This document shows, piece by piece, positions 20,201 to 28,489 of a DNA stretch of 64,000 bases (position 1 is the stretch's first letter; each line of letters begins with the position of its first letter). The DNA comes from Metamycoplasma arthritidis. Lineage in GTDB: Bacteria > Bacillota_I > Bacilli_A > Mycoplasmatales > Metamycoplasmataceae. The notes beneath the pieces are model-generated. The model was not told the DNA's origin. It ran no database searches and saw nothing but the letters and a program-made list of their open reading frames with translations. The position numbers and the translations under genes were made by a program. The stretch lies in assembly GCF_900660715.1 (NCBI RefSeq), contig NZ_LR215047.1, positions 372,001 to 436,000 of the forward strand, given 5' to 3'.

Positions 20201-23092
20201 GATATTTCAAAGAAAATTGACTACAGCGAAATTGATGATTTCCAAAAATGAGCAAAATACTACGAAAAAGAAATGCGTGACTTTGTTTCATTAACTAAAA
20301 ATCCAAACATTGCTAAAGAAATCTTTGATTTATTCTTAGCCAAAGAAAAAGACAAAGAAGATAGCAACCTTAGCGTTGGTGAGTTAATGGAAGTGATGTC
20401 ACTATTATTTGGAAATGAAGCTAACATTGACTATATTTTAAATAGTCTAAACTTACCGAACTTAATCTCTCAAGCATTGAAAGGTATTGGCTTAGACGGC
20501 ATTCAAGATCCTGAGTTAAAAGAACAAATCTCACAATTAATTAATTCGCTAGATAAACATCTGTCTAATAATTGGAAAGAAAAATATCAACCTAAAGTTA
20601 AAGAATTAATCAAGAGTCTTTTTGGTAAAGCCGATTATTTTAAAAATATTAAAACTATCAACGACCTTTTAGAAAAAATCATCACAAACGCAAAAGAACC
20701 ATTAAGCGATCTTGCAACCGAATTTACTAATAGCTACTTATTTGATCAAAGCCAACTTGAAGGTTTAATTAAATATGCACTTAAATTAGTTGCTAAAAAA
20801 CACGAAAAATACTTCAAACTAAGCGATGAAGAAATTCAAAAATTAGCCAAAGGCTTTGCCGAAACTTTAGGTGTAATTAAGAATGAAAGTATCATTAAAA
20901 AACTATTAGATAAATCATTAGATCTTTTAGCAGAAAATGTCAAGAAACATGGTCTTGAAGTTCAAAAATATGATTATAATGACATATTTAAAAAATTAAT
21001 TGAAGAAATCAAACCAGAAGATTTAGTTGAAAAACTTCTTACCGCTTTCTTAAAAGATGAAGAAAATATCAAAATGATTGCTAAAAATACTTTTACTGCC
21101 CTTAATTCTAAACTTGGTTTGAAACTAACAGAAGATGATATAAAGTATCTAACTAGCTTTGTTAAAAGATTTTTAAAGACTTTGGTTGCCGAAGAAGGAA
21201 AACCTACTTTAAAAGCAATAGTTTCATCAATCAAGGACGCTATTTTAAAAGCTAAAATTTATGAGAATAATGCCTTCAAATTCGAAAATATTCTTAAAGA
21301 GCTAAAAACTTTAACTGGGCTGCTAAAAAGCCTAGATGAAACAAAAATAAATAAAATAGTAGAATTGCTTAAAACGCAAGGAGATGCCAAAGATATTGGT
21401 AAAGAATTAAGCACACCTTTCAAATTATATGTCGTCTTAATTCCTCATCTTAAATCCTCTGACAAAGCTAATGGTGTTCAACTAAGCGATAAATGAAGAG
21501 GTGGCGATGAAAATGGTAGAAAAGAATTTTTTAAAGAATTAGATCGTGTTGCTACTCAAAGCCTAAAGGCTGTAAGCAAAACCTTTGCTGATTTAAATGG
21601 TGAAAAGGATACGATCCTCAACGATCTTAGCGAAGGATTGAGAGATATTTTAACTAACCAACTAAAGTCATTAGACACTAAAAATTTAGGTGATCAATTC
21701 TTTGGTAGCGATGATATTAAAAAAGTGATTGACAAAATTACAAATGAACAAGATTCGTTAAAAGAAATAATTAAAAAAGTTCTAGAAAAAGGATTATTTG
21801 GTGGCGAACTTAAAGGTGAAAAATTAGGTGAAGTAATTAGCGATTTTATTTCTAAAATAAAAAGCGAAATTGGTGAAAGTATTACTTCTTTAGTTAAAAA
21901 ACTCCTTGAAGATAATGACTTAGTTGATTTTGTTTGAAATAAGCTAAAAGATATTTTAGTGTTAGAAAACACTGATGAGCAAGATAAAACATTTGCAATT
22001 GAGCTAATTAAAGAATTGGCTAAAAAAATGTTAGATGATGAGTTTTTTAAAACCAAAGTTATTAAAGGAATGCTCACCGAAGTAGAAAACGGTGTTAAGA
22101 AATTCGATATGGCGAGTGGTTTATCATGACTAAACGAAACTTGAAAGAATATTCAAAACTTCTTTACCTTTAACGATGCTTTTGTTTTGGCAAAATACAT
22201 TGGTGATGGTGACAAACCAATTAATGGTGAAAAACTTGTTAAACTATTGAATTTAATCTTGGGTAAAGCTAATTTTGAAAAATCACCAATTTATAATCTT
22301 TTACGCAACATTAACCAAGATCCCGATAAATCAAAACGCACTAATATGCAAACATTAAACAGATTTATTAATGAGGGTAATTCTGATAGTGGCGGTAAAG
22401 ATAAAAATAAAAACGAAAATGATGTCAACCAATCAGTCGATTATTTAAGAATAGTTGATACATTTTATAAACTTTTAACTTCCGAATTTAACAAGGATGA
22501 AAATAATAAAAATCCCGAATTCAAAGTAAGATCGCAAACAGAATCTTATAAAGCGCTTTATCGTTTTGTTACATTAGTTAACTATAGTATTTTTGAAGCA
22601 TTTGGTCGAGAAACGTTAACACAAGATAGAGAAAAAGGTTTTATTACTCTTTACAAAGGTACTCGTGCAATCTTATGAGAGCTTCAAGAAGGTACTAACC
22701 TAAAATGAATTCCATATATTAACTCAAAATTCCAAGGAATGCAACGTTACTTAACCGATGCAAAAATTAGAAATGAGTTTAATAACTATTACATTAAATA
22801 TGAGAGTAAATGATTTTTCTCAAGCACCTATACTTATTATGAAGAAGAAAATTACACTCCTGATTCAATTATGTATTTAATTAATTCAAGCGGTTATAAT
22901 GAAAAAGAACAAGATAAACTTAAACCATTCAAATATAAAGTGACTGAAAATGGCGCTGAAAACGACATTAGTAAAAAAGAATATGTGCTTCTTACTATAA
23001 AAGAAGGCGGATATGGCAAATTTATGAAATTAAATAACGCCACATCAAAATCATCATACAGCGGACTTGATAAAGTCAAAGAATGAGTTTAA
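17243..23092 (+). CDS. Giant lipoprotein with degenerate SGNH/GDSL-hydrolase-like domain
   Basis: A 1949-residue surface lipoprotein. The signal peptide ends at a lipobox with Cys26 (PLAISC). Residues about 57-340 resemble the SGNH-hydrolase domain of large mycoplasma lipoproteins: block I reads AALGDELTAG (63-65 GDE instead of GDS), block III LGFHDF (191-195; usually GxND) and the last block GEETPNLLGQK (325-335; usually DxxHPN). The catalytic Ser, the Asn and the His therefore all seem replaced, so it may be non-catalytic. The remaining ~1600 residues are mostly amphipathic Lys/Glu/Leu-rich helix with no recognised domain. AAGAAGAG precedes the ATG; ktrB ends 15 bp upstream and a terminator follows. 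Confidence 0.75.
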
Positions 23093-23110
23093 TAAAAATA
23101 TTCTTAAAAA

Positions 23111-23142
23111 AGGCATTTAGACATTAATCTAAGTGTCTTTTT
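23111..23142 (+). terminator. Intrinsic terminator after the giant lipoprotein
   Basis: An 11-bp stem AGGCATTTAGA / TCTAAGTGTCT (two G-T pairs) with a 6-base loop, followed by Ts. Confidence 0.75.
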
Positions 23143-23339
23143 GTTTGCCTTTGATTGGATTAAGTGATGTATTTTGAAAAATTGCTATTTTTGTTCTAAG
23201 GCAAAAAAACTTTAAATTTGGGATTTTTTAATTAATTATTAATTGATGAAATTTGCTTTTTAAATTTTTAGTAATAAAAAGTTATAGAACATTTTATGTC
23301 ACATCTTCGTGGCATTGAATTTATTGACAAGGAGATTTA

Positions 23340-25337
23340 ATGAGAAAAATATCAAAACTGCTATTAACAGTAGTAGGCTTTGGAGTAGCAGTTAGCCCAG
23401 CTGTTGTTTCTGTGTCTTGCAAAAACATGACTCTAGCAGATGCAGCTAATAATAGCAAGGTAGATGTTATTAATAAGCAAAACAAATTGGCTCGTGAAGT
23501 TAAAAAAGAGGATGTGGTCATTAGCAATATTGATCGAAGAAAATACAAAGTAGAAATTGACGAGCTTAGAGTACATGGAAATCGTCTTTTTGTTTCTTAT
23601 AAGGTTTCATATGTTGATAGAAACGATCAACCTTATTGAATCACTAAAGAAGTCACAGGTTTTAAGGATATTGAAGAAGTTAACCATGACGCTGAAAAAG
23701 TTGAGCGCAAAGAATACGGGTATAAAAACATTAATATGCCATATAGCGTACCCGCTACTAAAGCATACGGCTATTATGTTAATAATAAAAGCCGGCTATA
23801 TGTCGATGTTGAGGAATTTATTAAGACATTAGACGGCTTTTATAATTTAAAAGCCTTAAAACGCGAAGTGAATCAAAAAGAAAACATTATCACTTATTAC
23901 TCTGGTCCTAATTTTGAACACAAAATGGTAATTGATTGAGCGAATCAAACCATTTGAATAAGCAGCATCAAATTCTTTTTATTCACTAACACTGAAGATA
24001 ATAAAGATCGTAACGAGTTTATTCACAAAGGGGATTATAAAACCTACGATCTTAATAATGGCAAAGGATTTTTAATTGACCTTAAAAAATATGGGTTTGA
24101 CATTAAATATCACAAAAAACAACTACTAATGCCATGAGCAATTTTTGCAGTTTTGTTTATTGGCATTAATTACCGTGATCACACTTCAACTTATTTTGAT
24201 GGCAAACAATTCTATAGTGTTGATTATTGAAGAAATAACCGGGGCGAGATGCGTAAGCTACGAGCAGAGTCACCACTAAATGGCAAGCCACAAACGCTAG
24301 AGGATCGTCAAGATGTCTTAAATCAACTATACTTTATGTTTGATTATTTTTACGGTCTAAAAGAACACAATAAAGTAAAAAGTTATAAAGAATTTATGAC
24401 CGAAGATATCAAAAAGAAAATTCTTTCGCTAGATCCTTACGAAAACTTTAAGGGCATGTATGAATTTATTTCAAGTTTAAAAGATGCTCATAGTAATTTA
24501 GCTAGCCCTAATAACTACGCTCCTAGCGATCAAAAATATGCAGAAAAATTGCGTGAAGAAATTAGTAAAAATGCCAAACCGGATCCTTCTGATCCCCGGA
24601 GAATACTAAGTCCACTATGAAAAAAGTATCGTAGTGATGGAAAGATCATGTATGTCAAAGGTGACACGGCTATCTTTGATATTCCTGGCTTTTCAGTAGG
24701 CACCAAAGAAGAGTTGGCTAGTCCTACACCATGAAAATATGACACACATGCTAAAATGAAAAAAGTGATTGAGGAAGTCAAAAAATATAACAACGATCCT
24801 AAAAACAAAGTAAAAATCAAAAATTTAGTTCTTGATTTATCATTAAACGGTGGTGGCGATATCCCTGTTGTCCAAAAAACCTTAGGATTTATGACCAAAA
24901 AGCCAGTTTATATGTGAGACTATGACATTGCGAGTCAAAAAGTATATGAAGATGGTGCACGAATTGATACTAACGGCGATGGCAAAATCGATGATAATGA
25001 CGGTCATTTAGAATTCAATTGGTATGTACTAGCTGGAAAACCAACTTTCTCAGCAGCGTCACAATTTGTTGCTCTTGTCCAAAACCAAAAACTTGCAAAA
25101 GTTATTGGTCAAAGAACCGGTGGCGGCATGGCTGAAGATATCCCATTAGCGTTAGCTGATGGCACAGCAATGCGAATGTCTTCAACATATGTTGCTGTTA
25201 TTAAAGAAAAATATCAAAACGGCGAAACTAAGTGAGTGCCAATTGAAAGCGGTACCGAAGCTGACATCCCATTAGCTTACGAAGATTTTTATAATGACGA
25301 AAAAATTGTAGAAGCTATTAACCGCACAAATAAGTAA
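23340..25337 (+). CDS. S41-family (C-terminal-processing-like) protease lipoprotein
   Basis: A 665-residue lipoprotein: N-terminal signal with Cys27 (VVSVSC), then a variable region and, from about residue 360, an S41 peptidase-like domain. Visible features are KDAHSNL with His384, VLDLSLNGGGDI near 495-505 (the family's D-x-R-x-N-x-GG), KPTFSAASQF with the candidate catalytic Ser571, and IGQRTGGGMAEDIPL. S41 enzymes cut C-terminal regions of exported proteins with a Ser-Lys/His dyad or triad; many mycoplasmas carry such surface lipoproteins of unknown substrate. AAGGAG lies 6 bases before the ATG. It is a separate unit with its own terminator. Confidence 0.8.
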
Positions 25338-25400
25338 TTAATAAGATCTCTCTTATTAAAATATGCTAGATGGTCAAAAAGCCAATCAAGCATATTTTTT
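25338..25400 (+). terminator. Tandem hairpins after the S41 lipoprotein
   Basis: A perfect 9-bp stem TTAATAAGA TCTC TCTTATTAA (25338-25359) is followed by AAATATGCT (25359-25367) / AGCATATTT (25389-25397) running into Ts. The second is the likely terminator; the two share a base and may compete. Confidence 0.75.
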
Positions 25401-25489
25401 AATATCAAAATTATTATATTTGTTTTACAAGGGTAAAAAAATATTTTGGATCGCTATTTTCTAGATATGTTAAATTTAAGCAAACACTA

Positions 25490-25522
25490 CAAAAAATAAA
25501 AGCAGGCGCTTAAGGCACCTAC
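25490..25522 (-). terminator. Intrinsic terminator of the Asn-rich protein gene
   Basis: On the minus strand GTAGGTGC / GCGCCTGC form an 8-bp stem with two G-T pairs, followed by a T-rich run. Confidence 0.65.
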
Positions 25523-25539
25523 TTCATTAATCCAAACAA

Positions 25540-25725
25540 TTACTTTTTAGTTTTTGAATTGTTAGGATTCGTTTGGTTTGCTCTATTATCAACACTTGCT
25601 TTGTGAGTTCGATTATTTGGATTGCATTGATTAGCTTTGTTATTCTTCGAACATTTGCAAGCTTGGTTGTTTGGGTTCATTGAGTTAGAACGTTGATCAT
25701 TAGAGTTTTTGGCATTTTTGCTCAT
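25540..25725 (-). CDS. 61-residue Asn-rich protein with an 18-residue tandem repeat
   Basis: Not recognised. The product is very hydrophilic, with no signal peptide or membrane segment. NPNN recurs at residues 17-20, 35-38 and 53-56 with an 18-residue period (NPNN, then K, S, Asn/Asp-Asn, Lys/Arg, ANQ), and residues 6-16 look like a worn third copy. Three Cys occur at 23, 25 and 34. I start at ATG 25725, where GGGGGTGA lies about 5 bases upstream; a TTG at 25740 is less likely. Its own terminator supports a real transcript. Low-complexity composition vaguely recalls small acid-soluble spore proteins, but that is not a claim of homology. Confidence 0.55.
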   Translation of the reverse strand: MSKNAKNSNDQRSNSMNPNNQACKCSKNNKANQCNPNNRTHKASVDNRANQTNPNNSKTKK

Positions 25726-25740
25726 AGCTATCACCCCCAA

Positions 25741-26076
25741 ACCAAATGTAATATTTTTATTGAGATTTTTCTAAATTTAAAGAAGTTTTTTATTTTCTAG
25801 ATTATTTTTGAAATTAAAAACATTAGAACTATGGCCTAATTTTAATGAATAGTAATAAAATTTCAAAAGTTTCAACAAAGATAAGTAAATATTAATATGA
25901 AATTTTCTAACTCTAATTAAAATAAAAGAAGTGCCAAAGGATTATAAAGATTCTATTAAACATTGCCCGTTTCTAGTTTTTTAAATGATGGTATTAAATA
26001 TAAAATACAACGCGATTTCCATAAAAAACCTTATTCATTCCATTTTTATTGCATAATAAACCGATTTTTTGCCAAA
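25741..26076. other. Intergenic region before the first phase-variable lipoprotein
   Basis: AT-rich with no gene seen. Its right end (about 26020-26105) is nearly identical to 26935-27021, the upstream region of the next lipoprotein. Confidence 0.5.
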
Positions 26077-26105
26077 TTGGGCTTTTTTTTTTTTTTTTGT
26101 AAAAT
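26077..26105 (+). promoter_or_regulatory. Predicted phase-variable promoter, T16 spacer
   Basis: TTGGGC (26077-26082), T16 (26083-26098), G, then TAAAAT (26100-26105): a 17-bp spacer made almost only of T. A stem GTTAC / GTAAC follows at 26112-26130. The lipoprotein at 26190 lies downstream. Confidence 0.65.
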
Positions 26106-26189
26106 GGCTTTGTTACTTGGATAAGGTAACTAAAGATATAAATATTTATTCGTAAAACTAATTAATTAGAAAAGGAATTCACCTAAATA

Positions 26190-26637
26190 ATGAAAAAATC
26201 TAGAAAAAACGCTTAGTTTGTTATTAGCTAGTGCTTTAGGAGCAACTTTATTTGCAACTTCAGTCGTAGCAGCTTCTTGCGATAATACCGAGAAAAAGCC
26301 AAAAGAGTCTAAGAAACCTGAAAGTGAAGAACCAAAAAAAGAAGATCAAAAACAAAAACCTGAAGAGCCTAAACCTGCTGATCCAAAATCTGATGAGTCT
26401 AAGAAACTTGAAGAGCCTGGGAAAAATAATGTTGAAGAATCTACAAAGAGCAATCCTTCAAATACTACCGAAGGCGAAACCGCAAACTCTACAGAAGGCA
26501 CTACAGATAGTGAAGACGTAAACTCTACAGAAGGCACTACAGATAGTGAAGACGCAAACTCTACAGAAGGCACTACAGATAGTGAAGACGTAAACTCTAC
26601 AGAAACTACAACTCAAGGTTCTTTAGCAAGAAAATAA
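26190..26637 (+). pseudogene. Lipoprotein with NSTEGTTDSED repeats, frameshifted in an A6 run at codon 5
   Basis: The ATG at 26190 opens MKKSRKN and hits TAG at 26214. After removing one A from the A6 run at 26204-26209 the frame reads MKKSRKTLSLLLA, then [17 protein letters not shown], a lipoprotein signal almost identical to those at 27119 and 49364, and stays open to TAA at 26637 (148 residues). The mature part is Lys/Glu/Pro-rich, followed by three 12-residue repeats NSTEGTTDSED(V/A) and a short end. GGAATT lies upstream. Either the gene is switched off by slippage, or the extra A is a sequencing error. Unknown function; probably a variable surface antigen. Confidence 0.7.
26485..26604 (+). 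repeat. 36-bp tandem repeat in the lipoprotein gene
   Basis: Three nearly perfect 36-bp units (26485, 26521, 26557) plus 12 bp of a fourth, coding NSTEGTTDSED(V/A). In frame, so copy number can vary without breaking the protein. Confidence 0.9.
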
Positions 26638-26666
26638 TATTTATTATTTAATTCAAAATAGACAAT

Positions 26667-26695
26667 AAAAAGCCGGAAATAAGATCTGGTTTTTT
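26667..26695 (+). terminator. Intrinsic terminator after the NSTEG lipoprotein
   Basis: AAAAAGCCGGA / TCTGGTTTTTT, 11 bp with two G-T pairs, ending in Ts. Confidence 0.7.
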
Positions 26696-26934
26696 ATAAA
26701 TAAGAAAAAGCATATTCCTAGACGCTCTAAATAGCAAAACTAATTTAATTATATGCTTATTTTATTTTATATAGAGTTGTTGCCACTAATTAAATAACAC
26801 TTAGTATAAATTAGTTAAACACTCGTAGTCTAACTAATGCATTTATTAGGGTGATTTATTAATTTATTTACAAAAATTAGATGGCAAGTTGTTCTTTTTA
26901 CTAAATTCATGTAATAAGCCAGCAAAAAATAAAT

Positions 26935-27021
26935 TTCATAAAAAACCTTATTTATTCCATTTTTATTGCATAATAAGCCAATTTTTTGCCAAATTGGGCT
27001 TTTTTTTTTTTTTTGTAAAAT
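26935..27021 (+). repeat. Duplicated upstream region of two lipoprotein genes
   Basis: About 85 bp here match 26020-26105 with few changes, including the box, the T tract and GTAAAATGGCTTTGTTACTTGG just beyond. Between 26696 and 26935 I see no gene. Confidence 0.8.
26994..27021 (+). promoter_or_regulatory. Predicted phase-variable promoter, T15 spacer
   Basis: TTGGGC (26994-26999), T15 (27000-27014), G, then TAAAAT (27016-27021): a 16-bp spacer. A perfect 8-bp stem GTTACTTG / CAAGTAAC follows (27028-27035 with 27049-27056), close to the predicted mRNA 5' end. Confidence 0.65.
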
Positions 27022-27118
27022 GGCTTTGTTACTTGGGATTTGTTGAAACAAGTAACTCCGAAATAAATATTTATCCATGTAAAAACTAATTAATTAGAAA
27101 AGGAATTCATAAAAAATA

Positions 27119-27805
27119 ATGAAAAAATCTAAAAAAGCGCTTAGCTTATTATTGGCTGGTGTTTTAGGAACAACTCTATTTGCAACTTCAGTCGTTGCGG
27201 CTTCTTGCGAAGATGTTGCAAAAAAAGAAGATGATCCTAAAGAAAAACCTGCTGATCCAAAACCTGCGGACCCTAAACCAGCTGATCCAAAACTTGCTGA
27301 TCCAAAACCTGCTGATCCAAAGCCTGCGGACCCTAAACCAGCTGATCCAAAACCTGCGGACCCTAAACCAGCTGATCCAAAACCTGCTGATCCAAAACCT
27401 GCTGATCCAAAACCTGCGGACCCTAAACCAGCTGATCCAAAACCTGCTGATCCAAAACCAGCTGATCCAAAACCTGCGGACCCTAAACCAGCTGATCCAA
27501 AGCCTGCGGACCCTAAACCAGCTGATCCAAAACCTGCGGACCCCAAACCAGCTGATCCAAAACCTGCTGATCCAAAACCTGCTGATCCAAAACCTGCGGA
27601 CCCTAAACCAGCTGATCCAAAACCTGCTGATCCAAAACCTGCTGATCCAAAACCTGCTGATCCAAAACCTGCTGATCCAAAACCTGCTGATCCAAAACCT
27701 GAAGATAATGCAGAAGAAGATGGCGAAACCACGGAAGATGGTGAAACTACAGTAGGATATATCAAAACTATCAAAGTTATAGAAAACGGCGAAGAAATTG
27801 AATAA
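27119..27805 (+). CDS. Lipoprotein with 30 tandem PADPK repeats
   Basis: A 228-residue lipoprotein. The signal peptide ends in VVAASC (Cys30). Residues 44-193 are thirty copies of PADPK (one reads LADPK), a stiff Pro-rich, alternately charged stalk. The end is acidic and Thr-rich ([13 protein letters not shown]) and closes with [13 protein letters not shown]. There is no membrane segment besides the signal. Expression is predicted to be controlled by the T15 promoter upstream. Pro-rich stalks commonly display or extend surface proteins, but here nothing is displayed beyond about 35 residues. No functional homologue recognised; its size could change by repeat gain or loss. Confidence 0.85.
   Translation: MKKSKKALSLLLAGVLGTTLFATSVVAASCEDVAKKEDDPKEKPADPKPADPKPADPKLADPKPADPKPADPKPADPKPADPKPADPKPADPKPADPKPADPKPADPKPADPKPADPKPADPKPADPKPADPKPADPKPADPKPADPKPADPKPADPKPADPKPADPKPADPKPADPKPADPKPADPKPADPKPEDNAEEDGETTEDGETTVGYIKTIKVIENGEEIE
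27248..27697 (+). repeat. 30 x 15-bp in-frame tandem repeat
   Basis: 450 bp coding PADPK thirty times. Two codon versions occur (CCTGCTGATCCAAAA, and CCTGCGGACCCTAAA followed by CCAGCTGATCCAAAA), giving a partly 30-bp higher-order pattern, a sign of recent duplications. Confidence 0.95.
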
Positions 27806-27897
27806 TTTTCTTTATTCAATTTAAATATCATATAGAATGAACTATTTGTTGCTTTTATAGCGCAATATAAAGTGCAGCATATAACAATAATCAAATT

Positions 27898-27939
27898 AAA
27901 TAGAAGGCTTAATTATTTATTGCTAGCCTTCTATTTTTT
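27898..27939 (+). terminator. Intrinsic terminator after the PADPK lipoprotein
   Basis: Perfect 12-bp stem AAATAGAAGGCT / AGCCTTCTATTT followed by Ts, 92 bp past the stop codon. Confidence 0.8.
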
Positions 27940-28139
27940 AATTTAAATGTGTTGGCACATTTACAAACTAGGTTTTCAGCTAATATTTTGTATATTGTTT
28001 ATCTTGTTATAGAATTAATTTAATTATTAAAACTAGCTTTTTAATAACTTTCTAATCGCTCTAGCGATAGGACATATAAAAGTTCATAATAGCAATTTTT
28101 TCATTTATTAACTTATCTTTATTAAGTTTAATAACTACA

Positions 28140-28366
28140 TAATCAACTACAATTTTCATAACTTATAGATCATTTTCGTAAAACTTATATTTTTTATTGA
28201 TATCTTGAGGCACTTTATTTTTAAACAAAGATAAAGTGTGTAAATTCTTATTTTACAAAATCTTCGGTTTTGCTATTGCTTTAAAAAACCTAAAAAATTC
28301 TATTAAATATGCACTCACATGGTGAAATAGCATCACTTTGTGCGTTTTTTTTTTTTTTTGTAAAAT
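28140..28366 (+). repeat. Long upstream repeat shared by family members A and E
   Basis: About 225 bp here resemble 61445-61695 (for example TTATAGATCATTTTC, then TTTTTATTGA and GATAAAGTGTGTAAATT), ending in the T-tract promoter. No gene is seen between 27940 and 28489. Confidence 0.7.
28338..28366 (+). promoter_or_regulatory. Predicted phase-variable promoter of gene A, T15 spacer
   Basis: TTGTGC (28338-28343), G, T15 (28345-28359), G, then TAAAAT (28361-28366): a 17-bp spacer. Short paired segments (GCAC/GTGC, GTGA/TCAC) precede the T tract, so it may double as a terminator for upstream read-through. Confidence 0.65.
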
Positions 28367-28382
28367 GACTCGCATTACTTTG

Positions 28383-28419
28383 CTTAAAAAGCACTATTTC
28401 GCTACACATGCTTTTTACG
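28383..28419 (+). promoter_or_regulatory. Conserved 5'-leader stem-loop of gene A
   Basis: AAAAAGCA / TGCTTTTT pair 8 bp around a loop containing TTTCGCTACA. The same hairpin follows the promoters of B, C, D and E. Confidence 0.65.
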
Positions 28420-28489
28420 AAGTTTTCAGTATTCAAACATTAATTAATTTTTAAGTTATTAAAAATAGGAGAAATAAAAATTATTAATC

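Noticed and set aside
23340-25337. S41 lipoprotein as part of the ktrB-giant lipoprotein operon
   Set aside because: A strong terminator (23111-23142) and about 200 bp separate them.
26083-26098. T tracts as simple terminators of the preceding genes
   Set aside because: Not preferred: each preceding gene whose end is clear has its own terminator further upstream, and GTAAAATGRCT directly after the tract is conserved in all seven copies. Kept only as an alternative or dual function.
27248-27697. CRISPR array
   Set aside because: The repeats are contiguous, 15 bp, in frame and without spacers; no cas genes nearby.
27180-27755. Plus-strand frame with LIQNL repeats overlapping the PADPK gene
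   Set aside because: A shifted-frame translation of the same 15-bp repeat, without a ribosome site.
27094-27894. Long minus-strand frame with GSAGF repeats opposite the PADPK gene
   Set aside because: It is the antisense shadow of the 15-bp repeat: repeats of a multiple of three keep all frames open. The plus-strand frame has a signal peptide, lipobox, ribosome site and terminator; this one has none.
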